Assembly: GCA_038237435.1 (NCBI GenBank) | Contig: JBBRYT010000001.1 | Location: 124,001 to 188,000, forward strand | Reading direction: 5' to 3' | DNA: 64,000 nucleotides | Source: JACCTI01 sp038237435 | GTDB taxonomy: Bacteria > Verrucomicrobiota > Verrucomicrobiia > Chthoniobacterales > UBA10450 | Shown here: in pieces, positions 26,415 to 35,511 of the stretch | How the letters are laid out: the number at the start of each line of letters is the position of its first letter | How positions within the stretch are numbered: position 1 is the stretch's first letter | Notes under the pieces: model-generated | The model's input: the letters and a program-made list of their open reading frames with translations, nothing else | Databases searched by the model: none | Told to the model about the DNA's origin: nothing | Translations under genes and position numbers: made by a program

Positions 26415-27260
26415 CTACTTTTTTTTCGCTTTGTCCGCGCCGGTTTCCTGCGCGAGCCGCTGCTGTTGCGACTGCAGCTGACGCTGCGCAATGACGAAAT
26501 GATTATTGTCGCCGTAACTGCGCCACGGACCGGCGCCGATATCGCGCACTTCTACGAACTGCCAGTCGGTCACGTCCGTCGGCGCCAAGCCGAGGTAATC
26601 ACGCACCGCCGGCGAAACGTCGAGGCCGGCGCCGTGATTTAAATTCGGTTTCGGCCGCTCGTTTTGGAAAACGTATTGGAAATGATCGGTGCGGAACGGG
26701 CCGCAATCTTCCCATTGCGCATAGCAAACGCGATTACCTTTGCGCACGGCGATCCATCGGTCATGGCAAACGGAAACGCCCGGGCCCTTGTATTCCTGTT
26801 TGAACCACGGAATGACCAGCGCAGCTTCGGGTTTGAATTGGCCGTGCGTCACATCGTTGTAGGGCAACGCGACGTAAAATGGATTCTGCCGCGGAACGAA
26901 ATTGACCGGGATATAATTCTTGCGGTTCGACTGATCGGGAGTGTCGTAGCCGCCGTAGCTCGAAACCCAGTTCAGATCCCATGAGCTCTTGGTGTTGGGA
27001 ACCGGATTATTTTCCGTCGGTTGTTCGCCAACCCAGAAAACCGTCGTGACGATATTGGTTTTCCAAGGATAACGCTGCGTGCTCGTCCGGGATGAGGTCG
27101 GGACAAAGACCTGCGGCTCGACCTTCATCATCGCCTGCTCGCGCAACTTCATGGCGTACTTGGCGAAATCGGCTGCGCTTTCGTAAGGCGACATCGATTG
27201 CGCTTCCGCAGCCAACACGCTCAACGCGAAAAATGGGCAAAGAACGAAGATTCTTCTCAT
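26415..27260 (-). CDS. secreted protein with a barwin/RlpA-like segment
   Basis: Signal peptide: RRIFVLCPFFALSVLAAEAQ. The mature part of about 260 residues has CYAQWEDCGPFRTDHFQYVF, followed by GAGLDVSPAVRDYLGL, resembling the double-psi beta-barrel Asp region of RlpA and barwin-like proteins that act on or bind peptidoglycan. The C-terminus is Gln-rich. The catalytic Asp equivalent may be the Asp in EDCGPF or GLDVS. The gene ends about 85 bases from the mannosyltransferase-like start. Function is unproven; RlpA-like is an inference from a short motif. Confidence 0.6.
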   Translation of the reverse strand: MRRIFVLCPFFALSVLAAEAQSMSPYESAADFAKYAMKLREQAMMKVEPQVFVPTSSRTSTQRYPWKTNIVTTVFWVGEQPTENNPVPNTKSSWDLNWVSSYGGYDTPDQSNRKNYIPVNFVPRQNPFYVALPYNDVTHGQFKPEAALVIPWFKQEYKGPGVSVCHDRWIAVRKGNRVCYAQWEDCGPFRTDHFQYVFQNERPKPNLNHGAGLDVSPAVRDYLGLAPTDVTDWQFVEVRDIGAGPWRSYGDNNHFVIAQRQLQSQQQRLAQETGADKAKKK

Positions 27261-27380
27261 TGAGGGTGAATGCCGGGCTTCTTTTATCCGAAATATCCTT
27301 CCTGGGCAAGCTGCATCCCTCGTTCTACCGAGGGAGGCTGCGACTTCCGGCACTCTAAAAAGCACTATCCATTCCACCCC

Positions 27381-28979
27381 TCAAATCCGGCTCAAAAGCG
27401 TGTCTGAATGAGAGTATTGTTCCTCGGGATTGGGATGGTCGAGCGTAAAATGCAGCCCCCGGCTTTCCTTGCGGCTGAGGGCCGAATCGACGATCAAGGC
27501 GGCTACTGTGGCGAGGTTGCGGAGTTCGAGCAGGTCGACGGTGACTTTGATGTTCCAGTAAAATTCACGGATCTCGCGTTGAAGGTTCCGCAGGCGGGCA
27601 CTGGCACGTTGCAGGCGTTTGGTTGTGCGCACGATGCCTACGTAATCCCACATCAGGCGACGGATTTCGCCCCAGTTATGATAGATCACGACCAATTCAT
27701 CCACGTTCTGGACGTTCCCAGGTTGCCATTCTGGCAATGAGATCTGCCGCGCCGCATGGGCCGGTGGTTGTTCATGCAACATGGTTTCACACGCCCGATG
27801 CGCCACGACCAAACCTTCGAGTAACGAATTACTCGCCAATCGATTCGCGCCATGCAGGCCAGTCGAAGCTACTTCGCCGATTGCGTATAGACCGGGCAAC
27901 GTGGTCGCGCCATTCACATCGGTCTTGACCCCTCCGCATTGGTAATGCGCTGCCGGCACGACCGGAATCGGCTGCTTCGTCATGTCGATTCCGAAACGCA
28001 GACACGTTTCGTAGATGTGCGGAAAACGTTCGCGTAAAAATTCCGGCGGCTTGTGCGTGATGTCGAGATAAACGCACGGCGCGCCGGATTTCTTGATCTC
28101 GGAATCAATCGCACGCGCCACGATGTCGCGCGGCGCCAGCGACGCCATCGGATGATAGCGCTGCATGAAATCTTCGCCGCGACTGTTGCGCAAAATTCCG
28201 CCTTCGCCGCGCACCGCCTCGGAAATCAGGAACGATTTCGCCTCCGCGTGAAACAAACAGGTTGGATGAAATTGAATGAATTCCATGTTCGCGATCGTTG
28301 CCCCGGCGCGCCATGCCATCGCCACGCCGTCGCCTGTCGCCACATCGGGATTCGTTGTGTAGAGATAGACTTTCCCGCAACCGCCGGTGGCGAGTGCGAG
28401 CCGATCGGTCCGAATCGTCTCCACTTCGGTCGTTTTCTCATCCAGCACGTAAACTCCGAGACAACGATCTTCGGTGGCGAACCCAAGTTTGCCCGCCGTG
28501 ATCAAATCCACCGCAGTATGATTTTCGAGAAGCTCGACTCCCGGCGCGCGGCCGAGTTCGCGCAGCAAAGTTTTTTCAATTTCCAAACCGGTCATGTCAT
28601 GTACGTGCAGCACGCGGCGTTTCGAATGCCCGCCTTCGCGGCCGAGATCGAGCTCGCGATGACCTTCCACTTCCCGCTCGTCGAAATGCAAACCGAACTC
28701 GATCAGTTCATTAATTCGCGCCGGGCCTTCCGTAATGATCGTGCGCGCCGCCGCTTCGTCGCAGAGACCCGCGCCCGCTTCCAGCGTGTCGCGCAGATGC
28801 AGTTCGAATGAATCTTCACTGCTGGTCACGCATGCGATTCCGCCTTGCGCCCAGGCCGTATTCGAGTCGGCGCCTTTGCGTTTCGTAATCACCGCCACCG
28901 AGCCGTGCTTCGCTGCTTTCAACGCAAAGGTCAGCCCCGCGATCCCACTGCCGATGACGACGAAATCGTATTCCTTCAT
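27381..28979 (-). CDS. nadB: L-aspartate oxidase
   Basis: This FAD enzyme oxidises L-aspartate to iminoaspartate, first step of NAD synthesis. The N-terminal FAD fold is DFVVIGSGIAGLTFALKAAK, the second FAD motif is RLALATGGCGKVYLYTTNP, and the family signatures HPTCLF and GEVASTGLHGANRLASNSLL are present. Length 532 residues fits NadB. The end of this gene overlaps nothing; its start overlaps the panC stop by 4 bases (ATGA), so panC and nadB are translationally coupled: panC, then nadB on the minus strand. Confidence 0.93.
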   Translation of the reverse strand: MKEYDFVVIGSGIAGLTFALKAAKHGSVAVITKRKGADSNTAWAQGGIACVTSSEDSFELHLRDTLEAGAGLCDEAAARTIITEGPARINELIEFGLHFDEREVEGHRELDLGREGGHSKRRVLHVHDMTGLEIEKTLLRELGRAPGVELLENHTAVDLITAGKLGFATEDRCLGVYVLDEKTTEVETIRTDRLALATGGCGKVYLYTTNPDVATGDGVAMAWRAGATIANMEFIQFHPTCLFHAEAKSFLISEAVRGEGGILRNSRGEDFMQRYHPMASLAPRDIVARAIDSEIKKSGAPCVYLDITHKPPEFLRERFPHIYETCLRFGIDMTKQPIPVVPAAHYQCGGVKTDVNGATTLPGLYAIGEVASTGLHGANRLASNSLLEGLVVAHRACETMLHEQPPAHAARQISLPEWQPGNVQNVDELVVIYHNWGEIRRLMWDYVGIVRTTKRLQRASARLRNLQREIREFYWNIKVTVDLLELRNLATVAALIVDSALSRKESRGLHFTLDHPNPEEQYSHSDTLLSRI

Positions 28980-29809
28980 CGCAGGCGAATGTTGTCGATC
29001 AACCGTGTCTTGCCAAAAAAGACTGCGACGGCGAGAAGCGAACTTGGACTGACAGTCTCGATCGGCTGCAAGTTTTCTGCATCGACAATTTCGACGTAAT
29101 CGACCCGAGCCAATGACGCCGTTTCAATCTGCGCGCGCACTTGCCTAACGAGTGCTGCCGTCGAAGTCTCACTGCTTTGCGCGGCCGCGAGCAAGGCGGC
29201 GCGCAACACCGGAGCCTGGTCTCGCTCCTCTTCATTCAGGTATTGATTGCGCGAACTGCACGCGAGCCCGTCTGCCTCGCGCACCGTTGGCACGCCGATG
29301 ATCTCAATCGGAAAATCAAGGTCGCGCACGATGCGCCGGATGATCGCCAGTTGTTGAAAATCTTTCTCGCCAAAGACCGCCGCCTCCGGCGCAAGGAGAT
29401 GAAACAACTTCGCCACCACTGTGGTTACCCCGCGAAAATGTCCCGGACGCGATTTACCCTCCAGCAGTTGCGAAAGGGTTGTCTCCTCGACCAGGACGGA
29501 GCGATCAGCGAGATACATCTCGTTAGGCAAAGGTCGAAAAAGTAAATCGACCCCGGCTTCGTGACATAACTTTTCATCTTCTTCGTTCGGCCGCGGATAT
29601 TTTTCGAAGTCCGCGCCCGGTTCGAACTGCAGCGGGTTCACAAAAATGCTGACCGCTACTTCGCCATCAGCGCCCGCTGATTCGCGCGCGATTCGCACCA
29701 GCTCCATATGCCCGCGATGCAGTCCGCCCATCGTCGGCACTAGCACGCGTCGTTTCCCGCTTTGCCTAACGAATGCAAGCGCTCCTTCCGCGGTCTCGAT
29801 GATTTTCAT
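28976..29809 (-). CDS. panC: pantothenate synthetase
   Basis: It joins D-pantoate and beta-alanine with ATP to make pantothenate. Signature motifs are VLVPTMGGLHRGHMELV (with the HxGH-like HRGH nucleotide-binding motif), VSIFVNPLQFEPGADFEKYPR and VFGEKDFQQLAIIRRIV, with downstream SSRNQYL. Length 277 residues is normal. It overlaps nadB by 4 bases downstream and the methyltransferase by 4 bases upstream, so the three genes form a tight operon. Three copies of the window-wide core motif lie in these 834 bases (29144, 29520, 29765), the highest density in the window, encoding LVR, PNE and FVR. Confidence 0.95.
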   Translation of the reverse strand: MKIIETAEGALAFVRQSGKRRVLVPTMGGLHRGHMELVRIARESAGADGEVAVSIFVNPLQFEPGADFEKYPRPNEEDEKLCHEAGVDLLFRPLPNEMYLADRSVLVEETTLSQLLEGKSRPGHFRGVTTVVAKLFHLLAPEAAVFGEKDFQQLAIIRRIVRDLDFPIEIIGVPTVREADGLACSSRNQYLNEEERDQAPVLRAALLAAAQSSETSTAALVRQVRAQIETASLARVDYVEIVDAENLQPIETVSPSSLLAVAVFFGKTRLIDNIRLR

Positions 29810-30498
29810 TCCAGCCAGATCGCCTGTCGCGCGAAACGAAATTTCCCCGCGCCAAAGTTGTCCCAGCCTGCGCGCCGCGCCAACTCAGACAGCTCATCGA
29901 AAGAAAAGGCGCGCACGGCCGAGGTGCGGCCATCGTTCCGCGTCATGGCATCATGAAAGATCAGCGCCGTTAACAAAAAAACTCCCACCGTGCATTCGAT
30001 GCCACGTCGCAAATCCGACACCAGCACACAACCTCGCGATAAATCACGGCAACGGCGCAACAATTTTACCGCATCCTCCGCGCTGAAATGATGAAGAGCC
30101 AGGGTGCAGGTCACAATGTCGAATGGTTCTTCGCTTTGGAAAGTGAGCGCATCTGCCTGTTGAAAAATAATCTCCGGATAATCCGCGCTGAGCTCTCGCG
30201 CGACCTGCAAAGTAGTCGGCTGAAAATCCACCGCGACGATCTCGATCTGCGCTCCAATCGCACGCGCATGATCCGCGACCAAGCGCGGAATATCGCCGGA
30301 ACCCGTCGCAAAATCGAGGATCCGCAGTTTGTCGCCGCGCCTGATCCAGCGGCGAAGGAAATGCCTAACGAGTCGATAACTGCCGAAATATTGATTTAGC
30401 CCGCGCAGACTGCGCAGGGCGTCTTTCAATTGCGCGGGCGTTGCGTCTGGCCGGTCCATTAACTCCGGCTCCGAAGCTGCGAACTGCCGCGCGCTCAT
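29806..30498 (-). CDS. SAM-dependent methyltransferase (class I)
   Basis: A Rossmann-like methyltransferase of 230 residues: motif I LRILDFATGSGDIPRLVADH, acidic loop IVAVDFQPTTLQVAREL, and post-motif FDIVTCTLALHHF. The layout is like UbiE/MenG and related enzymes, but substrate cannot be stated. The region around residue 55 (RLVRHFLRRW) includes a core motif copy at 30364. The gene overlaps panC by 4 bases and starts 8 bases after the stop of the RmlC-like cupin on the same strand. Confidence 0.75.
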   Translation of the reverse strand: MSARQFAASEPELMDRPDATPAQLKDALRSLRGLNQYFGSYRLVRHFLRRWIRRGDKLRILDFATGSGDIPRLVADHARAIGAQIEIVAVDFQPTTLQVARELSADYPEIIFQQADALTFQSEEPFDIVTCTLALHHFSAEDAVKLLRRCRDLSRGCVLVSDLRRGIECTVGVFLLTALIFHDAMTRNDGRTSAVRAFSFDELSELARRAGWDNFGAGKFRFARQAIWLE

Positions 30499-30506
30499 GC
30501 GGCTTG

Positions 30507-31232
30507 TTATTGCGCGAGAAATCGTTGCCAGGATTCCGGCAAGGGCGCCGACTCCACGTCGCTCGCGATTCGACCTTCAAACTCCGGCACGAACGAAGTG
30601 CTAGTGCCGTAAACCATGATCAAATCTTCCGAGCCTTCCACGCGAAGGGCGTGCGCCACACCGGGCGGGATGATGATCCCAACATTGTTCGCGCTACGAT
30701 GATTATCGCCATCGACCAGCAGCCGCATGGAACGCGACGGCATTCCCGCGCGCAGATCGCGCAGGACCATTTCCGCCACGCCTTGCACGAAAAACATCAT
30801 GTCCCACTGCTCGTCATCGTAACGGCGCAGGGAAAAGTTCTCCGGCTCCTTAACGAATAGTCGCTGAAACCATTCTTCCGGCTTGGATTCGTTAGGCACA
30901 AATGGCGGATGGATGTGAAAACCCTTCGCCGTCTGTGCAAACATTCGCGCCGCCGCCCATTGCTTCGGCCAAAAGCCGATCTTCCTGACGATGCCTTCAT
31001 CGCGCCGCGCAAATTCACCGAACGATCCGCGATGGCGTTGTGGATAAATTGCGCGCGGAAAAATTTCCACGCCCGGAATCCAAACATCACTCATCCCTTT
31101 CGCGCTGCGATCGAGTTTGCCGGCTTCGATTCCAATTTCAGAAACCTGCTGCTTGAGATCAGCCTTCGCGTAATCGCGCGTCGTCAGCGCCGCTCGACCT
31201 TCCGCAGAGAGTCCATGCCACAATTCGCCCAT
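30507..31232 (-). CDS. RmlC-like cupin, dTDP-4-dehydrorhamnose 3,5-epimerase family
   Basis: The 241-residue protein has cupin strands with KGFHIHPPFVP and GDNHRSANNVGIIIPPGVAHAL. These match the RmlC-type epimerase fold. The second half (RVEGSEDLIMVYGTSTSF) ends in the usual sugar-epimerase strand. It may act on a nucleotide sugar of the glycan made by the neighbouring glycosyltransferase, which is 2 bases away. Active-site His and Tyr of true RmlC are not all evident, so a non-epimerase cupin is possible. Confidence 0.65.
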   Translation of the reverse strand: MGELWHGLSAEGRAALTTRDYAKADLKQQVSEIGIEAGKLDRSAKGMSDVWIPGVEIFPRAIYPQRHRGSFGEFARRDEGIVRKIGFWPKQWAAARMFAQTAKGFHIHPPFVPNESKPEEWFQRLFVKEPENFSLRRYDDEQWDMMFFVQGVAEMVLRDLRAGMPSRSMRLLVDGDNHRSANNVGIIIPPGVAHALRVEGSEDLIMVYGTSTSFVPEFEGRIASDVESAPLPESWQRFLAQ

Positions 31233-31234
31233 AG

Positions 31235-33175
31235 CTATTTGCCTAACGAGAAGTCGGCCGCGGCGCGAGAAAGACTCGGGTTATAATAGGGATCGCGCGC
31301 GATCACTTCGCTCCAACGTTCGCGAATGATATCGCTCTCTCTCGGCTCGGCGCTGCGATGGCGCGTGGCCGATTCGTGATGAATTAACTTCGCGAATGGC
31401 GTGTAGACGATGAGATAACCGGCGCGTCGCATTTTCAGGCAGAGATCAACATCGCTGAAGGTGACCGGCAATTGCGCTTCGTCAAAGCCGCCGACTTCAT
31501 CGAAGACCTCGCGCCGCGTGAGCAGACAGGCGCCCGTGACCGCGCTGTAGTTGCGCGTCACCTGCAATTGCCGGCAAACACCTGGATCTTCCGCGCCGAA
31601 ATTTTTGAACGCGTGCTGAGCGATTCCGCCAACGCCCATGACAACACCGGCGTGCTGCACGGTCTCATCGGGATAGAGCAAACGTGCGCCGACTGCGCCA
31701 ACTTCCGGTCGCTGCACGTGCTCGACCATTGTGGTCAACCATTCGCTTTCGATAATCTCGACATCGTTGTTCAGGAAAAGCAGCCAGGGCGAATCGGTTT
31801 GTTCCACCGCAAGATTATTCATCGCGGAAAAATTGAACGGACCTTCGTAGCGCAAGACTCGATGCGGCGTCTGCGCGAAATATTGGCGCGCTTCTTCCGT
31901 CGCGCTGTCGTTGTCCACGATAACTATTTCGAATTCACGATAGCTCGTCTTGGTGGTTAGCGTTTCGATACAACGCGACAAAAGCGAAACGCGATCACGC
32001 GTCGCGATGATAATGGAAATTTTGCGAGCGTGCTTGATCTCGCGCTTCACCCAATAACAATGCGTCCGCCAATCGATCGCGACGTAGCCGGGTTCCCCGC
32101 GGCGCTGCAAATGTTCGTCGATCGCTTTTCGGCCCGCTTCCAGAGCGCGCGGTTTGCGACGAATATTGTCGGCGGTCGAAGTCGCGGTGCGCCTCCAGTG
32201 ATAAAGCACGCGCGGGATGTGATGAATGCGCGGCGTCTTTTCGACCAGGCGCAGGAATAGATCGTAATCTTGCGATCCATCGAACTCAGATCGAAAACCG
32301 CTCACCTGCTCTAGTAGTGCGCGGCGAAAAACGGTGAAGTGACAGATATAGTTGTAGGAGAGAAAAAGATCCGGCGACCAATCCGGTTTCAAAAACGGCG
32401 CGTCCAATCCCGCATCAATGATCTTGTCTTCGTCGGAATAAATCAGATCGGCGTCGCGATGCGTTTGCAGCAATTTCACGGTCTGAAAAAGCGCATCCGG
32501 CTCGAGCGTGTCGTCGTGATCGAGAATTCCGATGAACTCGCCGATCGCCACCTTCAGTCCGTCGTTGGAGGCCGCAGAAATACCGCCATTGCTTTTGCGT
32601 CTCAGCAGTTTGATTCGCGGATCACCATTCGTTAGGCGATCAAACGCCGGCGGCTCGGTCGATGCATCATCGATTAGGATCAGTTCCCAATTTTGGTAAA
32701 CCTGCGCGCGAGCCGATTCGATCGCCGCTTGCAACCACTCGTTAGGCGTATTGAAGACCGGCGTGATAATCGAAATTAGCGGCGTGTAGGAAAACTTCGC
32801 GATCAGTTCTTCCGGCTTCGCGCGATGACGCTCGAACCATTCCTGATATTCTGTCGCCGGCGAGACATCGCTCCTCGGCTTTTTCCCACGCCGTTTTTGT
32901 ACTTCGCGAATCAACTTCTTCGGCAGCAGATAAGGCGCGAGCAGGACTTGGCCGACTTTGCGCTCGGGCGATTTTCGCAGCGCCTGCTTCTCTTCTTTCA
33001 AGATCTTCAGCTGCTTCTTCGCTTCCTTCAGCTTAACGATTTTGTCTTCCAGCTTCGCGATGTGCCGATCGGCCGCCTCCAGTTCCGACATGCGTGTGCG
33101 CAGGGTGCGCTCGAGCCCGCGCAGGCGTTCATTCAGCCGCGCGATCTGTGCCTCGCTGGATTCGGAGTCTTGCAA
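31235..33175 (-). CDS. two-domain GT2 glycosyltransferase with N-terminal coiled coil
   Basis: The first 70 residues are a charged coiled coil (heptads in RLNERLRGLERTLRTRMSEL). Two family 2 GT-A domains follow: ISIITPVFNTPNEWLQAAIE with FIGILDHDDTL (DxD-like), and ISIIIATRDRVSLLSRCIE with WLLFLNNDVEI. Such double transferases build repeating glycans or lipopolysaccharide O-chains. There is no ATG near the front of the coiled coil; I use a TTG at 33175, giving 647 residues, because it retains the coil; ATG 33091 would cut it. The gene is divergent from the LpxL-WaaF fusion (36 bases between). Three core motif copies (31243, 32629, 32739) encode SLG, LTN and PNE. Confidence 0.75.
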   Translation of the reverse strand: MQDSESSEAQIARLNERLRGLERTLRTRMSELEAADRHIAKLEDKIVKLKEAKKQLKILKEEKQALRKSPERKVGQVLLAPYLLPKKLIREVQKRRGKKPRSDVSPATEYQEWFERHRAKPEELIAKFSYTPLISIITPVFNTPNEWLQAAIESARAQVYQNWELILIDDASTEPPAFDRLTNGDPRIKLLRRKSNGGISAASNDGLKVAIGEFIGILDHDDTLEPDALFQTVKLLQTHRDADLIYSDEDKIIDAGLDAPFLKPDWSPDLFLSYNYICHFTVFRRALLEQVSGFRSEFDGSQDYDLFLRLVEKTPRIHHIPRVLYHWRRTATSTADNIRRKPRALEAGRKAIDEHLQRRGEPGYVAIDWRTHCYWVKREIKHARKISIIIATRDRVSLLSRCIETLTTKTSYREFEIVIVDNDSATEEARQYFAQTPHRVLRYEGPFNFSAMNNLAVEQTDSPWLLFLNNDVEIIESEWLTTMVEHVQRPEVGAVGARLLYPDETVQHAGVVMGVGGIAQHAFKNFGAEDPGVCRQLQVTRNYSAVTGACLLTRREVFDEVGGFDEAQLPVTFSDVDLCLKMRRAGYLIVYTPFAKLIHHESATRHRSAEPRESDIIRERWSEVIARDPYYNPSLSRAAADFSLGK

Positions 33176-33210
33176 TACCGCGACATTATATTGATTAGTC
33201 GCGACGCGGC

Positions 33211-35076
33211 ATGCTCGATTTCTGCGTCTATCTTTTATATCGCGCGGCGCTAGCACTCGTTAGCGCGATCCCTCTGCGTGCGCTCAATGGCATCGGTCAA
33301 ACGCTCGGGTTTTTGCATTGGCTGATACTCGGAAAATATCGACGGCTCGCGCGGCACAACCTTGCGATCGCATTCGCGCCGAAAAAATCGGACGCCGAAT
33401 TGCACCGACTGACGCGCAAACATTTCCAACGACTCGGCGCCAATCTGCTTAGCAGCATGAAAGTCGGCGCGATGCCGCTGGAGAAAGTCGCGGAAGTGGT
33501 AGCGATCGAGAACGGCGACGTGATTCACAAGGAATTGCGCGCGGGGAACCCGGTCGTACTCGTGCTCAGCCACATGGGGAGCTGGGAGATTTTCCCGCAG
33601 GTTTTCATGAAACATTTCGGCTACGCGCCGATCGGGACCGTTTACCAGTCGTTAGGCAATCGCCACATCGACGCCGACGTGCAGCGAAAACGCGCGCGTG
33701 CTGGCGTGAAGTTGTTTGATCGCAAAGAAGGATTCCAGAAAACGATCGCGCACCTGCGCAGTGGCGGTTTGGTTGGGATTCTTTCCGATCAGCATGCGGG
33801 TGATCAGGGATTATGGACGCCGCTCTTCGGCCGGTTGGCTTCGACTACGCCGCTCGGTGGTTTACTAGCGAGGAGAACACACGCCGCAGTCGTAGCTGCC
33901 GCGGTTTACGAAAACGGCCCGGGGAAATGGCGGATGGTTTTTACGCCGCGCTTCGACTCGTCAGGCGATTCCGTCGAGACCATCACCGCGAAAGCGAACA
34001 ACGTCATTGCCGATCAAGTTCGCGTCGCGCCCGAAGATTGGTTCTGGGTGCACAATCGCTGGAAAACGCCGAAGCCGAATTTCCTTCTGCGCGAATATAA
34101 GCGAGGGATGCATGTGCCCGAAGGCGTCGAGTTGAAACCGTTCCGCATTCTCATTCGCGGCTCGAATTGGCTAGGCGACAGCGTAATCAGCGCCGCGGCG
34201 GTGCGCGCGATCAAACGCGGCCGACCCGATGCGCATGTCACGATCGCGACGCCGGCTAACCTCGTGTCGGTTTGGAAATTGGTGCCGGAAGTTGATGAGG
34301 TCTTGTCGTTGCCTAACAAGTCGTTACTCGCGACCTCTCGCCTCTTGAAACGGCAAACGCCGTTCGACGTCGCCGTTCTTTTCCCAAATTCATTTCGCTC
34401 GGCAATGGAAGTTTGGCTCGCCGGAATTCCACGCCGTGTCGGTTATCGCGGGCATTCTCGCTCGTGGCTGTTGAATCAGATTGTGCCCGAACCGGACGCG
34501 CGCGGCCCGATCAAGCATCAAGTGCATCGCTACCTTCATCTGGCGAAGGAACTCGGCGCGTCCGACGAATCGAAACCGCCTGTCGCGAGAAAAATTCCTA
34601 ACAAGTCCTTGAAGATCGGCTTGTGTCCCGGCGCGGAATACGGTCCGGCCAAACGCTGGCTGCCGGAGCGCTTCGCAGAAGTGGCGACGGCAATCGATGG
34701 TCAATGGATTTTGTTCGGCACGGAAAAAGACGCGGAGATCGGAAAGACAATCGAGAACTCGTTAGGCGAAAAATGCGTCAATCGCATCGGCAAAACGACG
34801 CTCGAAGAGTTGATCAATGAGCTGCGCGAATGCCGCCTGCTCCTCACCAACGACACCGGCACGATGCATCTCGCCACTTTGCTCGGTGTCCCGGTCGTCG
34901 CCGTTTTCGGTTCGACCGAAGATCGCCTGACTGGTCCGCTCGGCGCGGGTAATATCGTAGTGCGTCATCACGTGGAATGCAGTCCGTGTTTCCTGCGCGA
35001 ATGCCCGATCGATTTTCGCTGCATGAAAGCGGTCACGTCCGAAGAAGTTACCGCCGCGATTTTGCGCGTGTTATAG
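33211..35076 (+). CDS. fused lipid A acyltransferase (LpxL-like) and LPS heptosyltransferase (WaaF-like)
   Basis: The 621-residue protein joins two enzymes of lipopolysaccharide synthesis. Residues 1-290 are an LpxL/HtrB-type lysophospholipid acyltransferase with the HxxxxE catalytic motif (SHMGSWE) and ILSDQHAG. Residues 310-621 are a GT9 heptosyltransferase: ILIRGSNWLGDSVIS at its start, GAEYGPAKRWLPERFAEV, TNDTGTMHLATLLGVP and GSTEDRLTGPLG. In E. coli these are separate genes. The fusion would couple acylation of lipid A and core heptose transfer at the inner membrane. Core motif copies at 33649 and 34759 encode SLG; variant CCTAACAA copies lie at 34312 and 34597. Confidence 0.85.
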   Translation: MLDFCVYLLYRAALALVSAIPLRALNGIGQTLGFLHWLILGKYRRLARHNLAIAFAPKKSDAELHRLTRKHFQRLGANLLSSMKVGAMPLEKVAEVVAIENGDVIHKELRAGNPVVLVLSHMGSWEIFPQVFMKHFGYAPIGTVYQSLGNRHIDADVQRKRARAGVKLFDRKEGFQKTIAHLRSGGLVGILSDQHAGDQGLWTPLFGRLASTTPLGGLLARRTHAAVVAAAVYENGPGKWRMVFTPRFDSSGDSVETITAKANNVIADQVRVAPEDWFWVHNRWKTPKPNFLLREYKRGMHVPEGVELKPFRILIRGSNWLGDSVISAAAVRAIKRGRPDAHVTIATPANLVSVWKLVPEVDEVLSLPNKSLLATSRLLKRQTPFDVAVLFPNSFRSAMEVWLAGIPRRVGYRGHSRSWLLNQIVPEPDARGPIKHQVHRYLHLAKELGASDESKPPVARKIPNKSLKIGLCPGAEYGPAKRWLPERFAEVATAIDGQWILFGTEKDAEIGKTIENSLGEKCVNRIGKTTLEELINELRECRLLLTNDTGTMHLATLLGVPVVAVFGSTEDRLTGPLGAGNIVVRHHVECSPCFLRECPIDFRCMKAVTSEEVTAAILRVL

Positions 35077-35086
35077 ACTTGCCCCC

Positions 35087-35500
35087 GTGAACTCCGACGC
35101 GCCGCGCCAACGGACTGAAGTGCAGGTAATGTTTTTCGATACCGACTGCGCCGCGGTCGTGCACAACATCGCCTATCTGCGCTTCATCGAGACGAACCGC
35201 ACTTTGCTCGCCGAAAAGCTCGGGCTGCCGCTCGTGCAGATGGGCGAAGAGAAAAAATATCCCGTCGTGGTACGGACGGAGATTGATTACCGCTGCGCGG
35301 CCAAACTCGGCGATCAACTCGTAGTCAATGGCTGGCTCGATCGGGTGGAGCGCGTGCGTTTTTGGTGCGCATTTCGCATCACGCGGTCGGGTGACGAATC
35401 ACTCATCGCCGAGTGTCGGCAGACGCTGGCAATAATCGAAATGCCCTCGGCGAAATTGTTGCGACTGCCGGAAAGCTGGGACAAATATCGCGCGGCCTAA
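35087..35500 (+). CDS. acyl-CoA thioesterase, 4HBT/YbgC family
   Basis: The hot-dog fold protein of 137 residues has the YbgC signature EVQVMFFDTDCAAVVHNIAYLRFIE with the catalytic Asp in FDTD. It starts at GTG 35087, 10 bases after the acyltransferase-heptosyltransferase stop, in the same direction. YbgC proteins hydrolyse short acyl-CoA or interact with phospholipid synthesis enzymes; the exact substrate is not given by the sequence. Context with lipid A genes fits lipid metabolism. Confidence 0.8.
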   Translation: MNSDAPRQRTEVQVMFFDTDCAAVVHNIAYLRFIETNRTLLAEKLGLPLVQMGEEKKYPVVVRTEIDYRCAAKLGDQLVVNGWLDRVERVRFWCAFRITRSGDESLIAECRQTLAIIEMPSAKLLRLPESWDKYRAA

Positions 35501-35511
35501 ACGAGTAGTTT

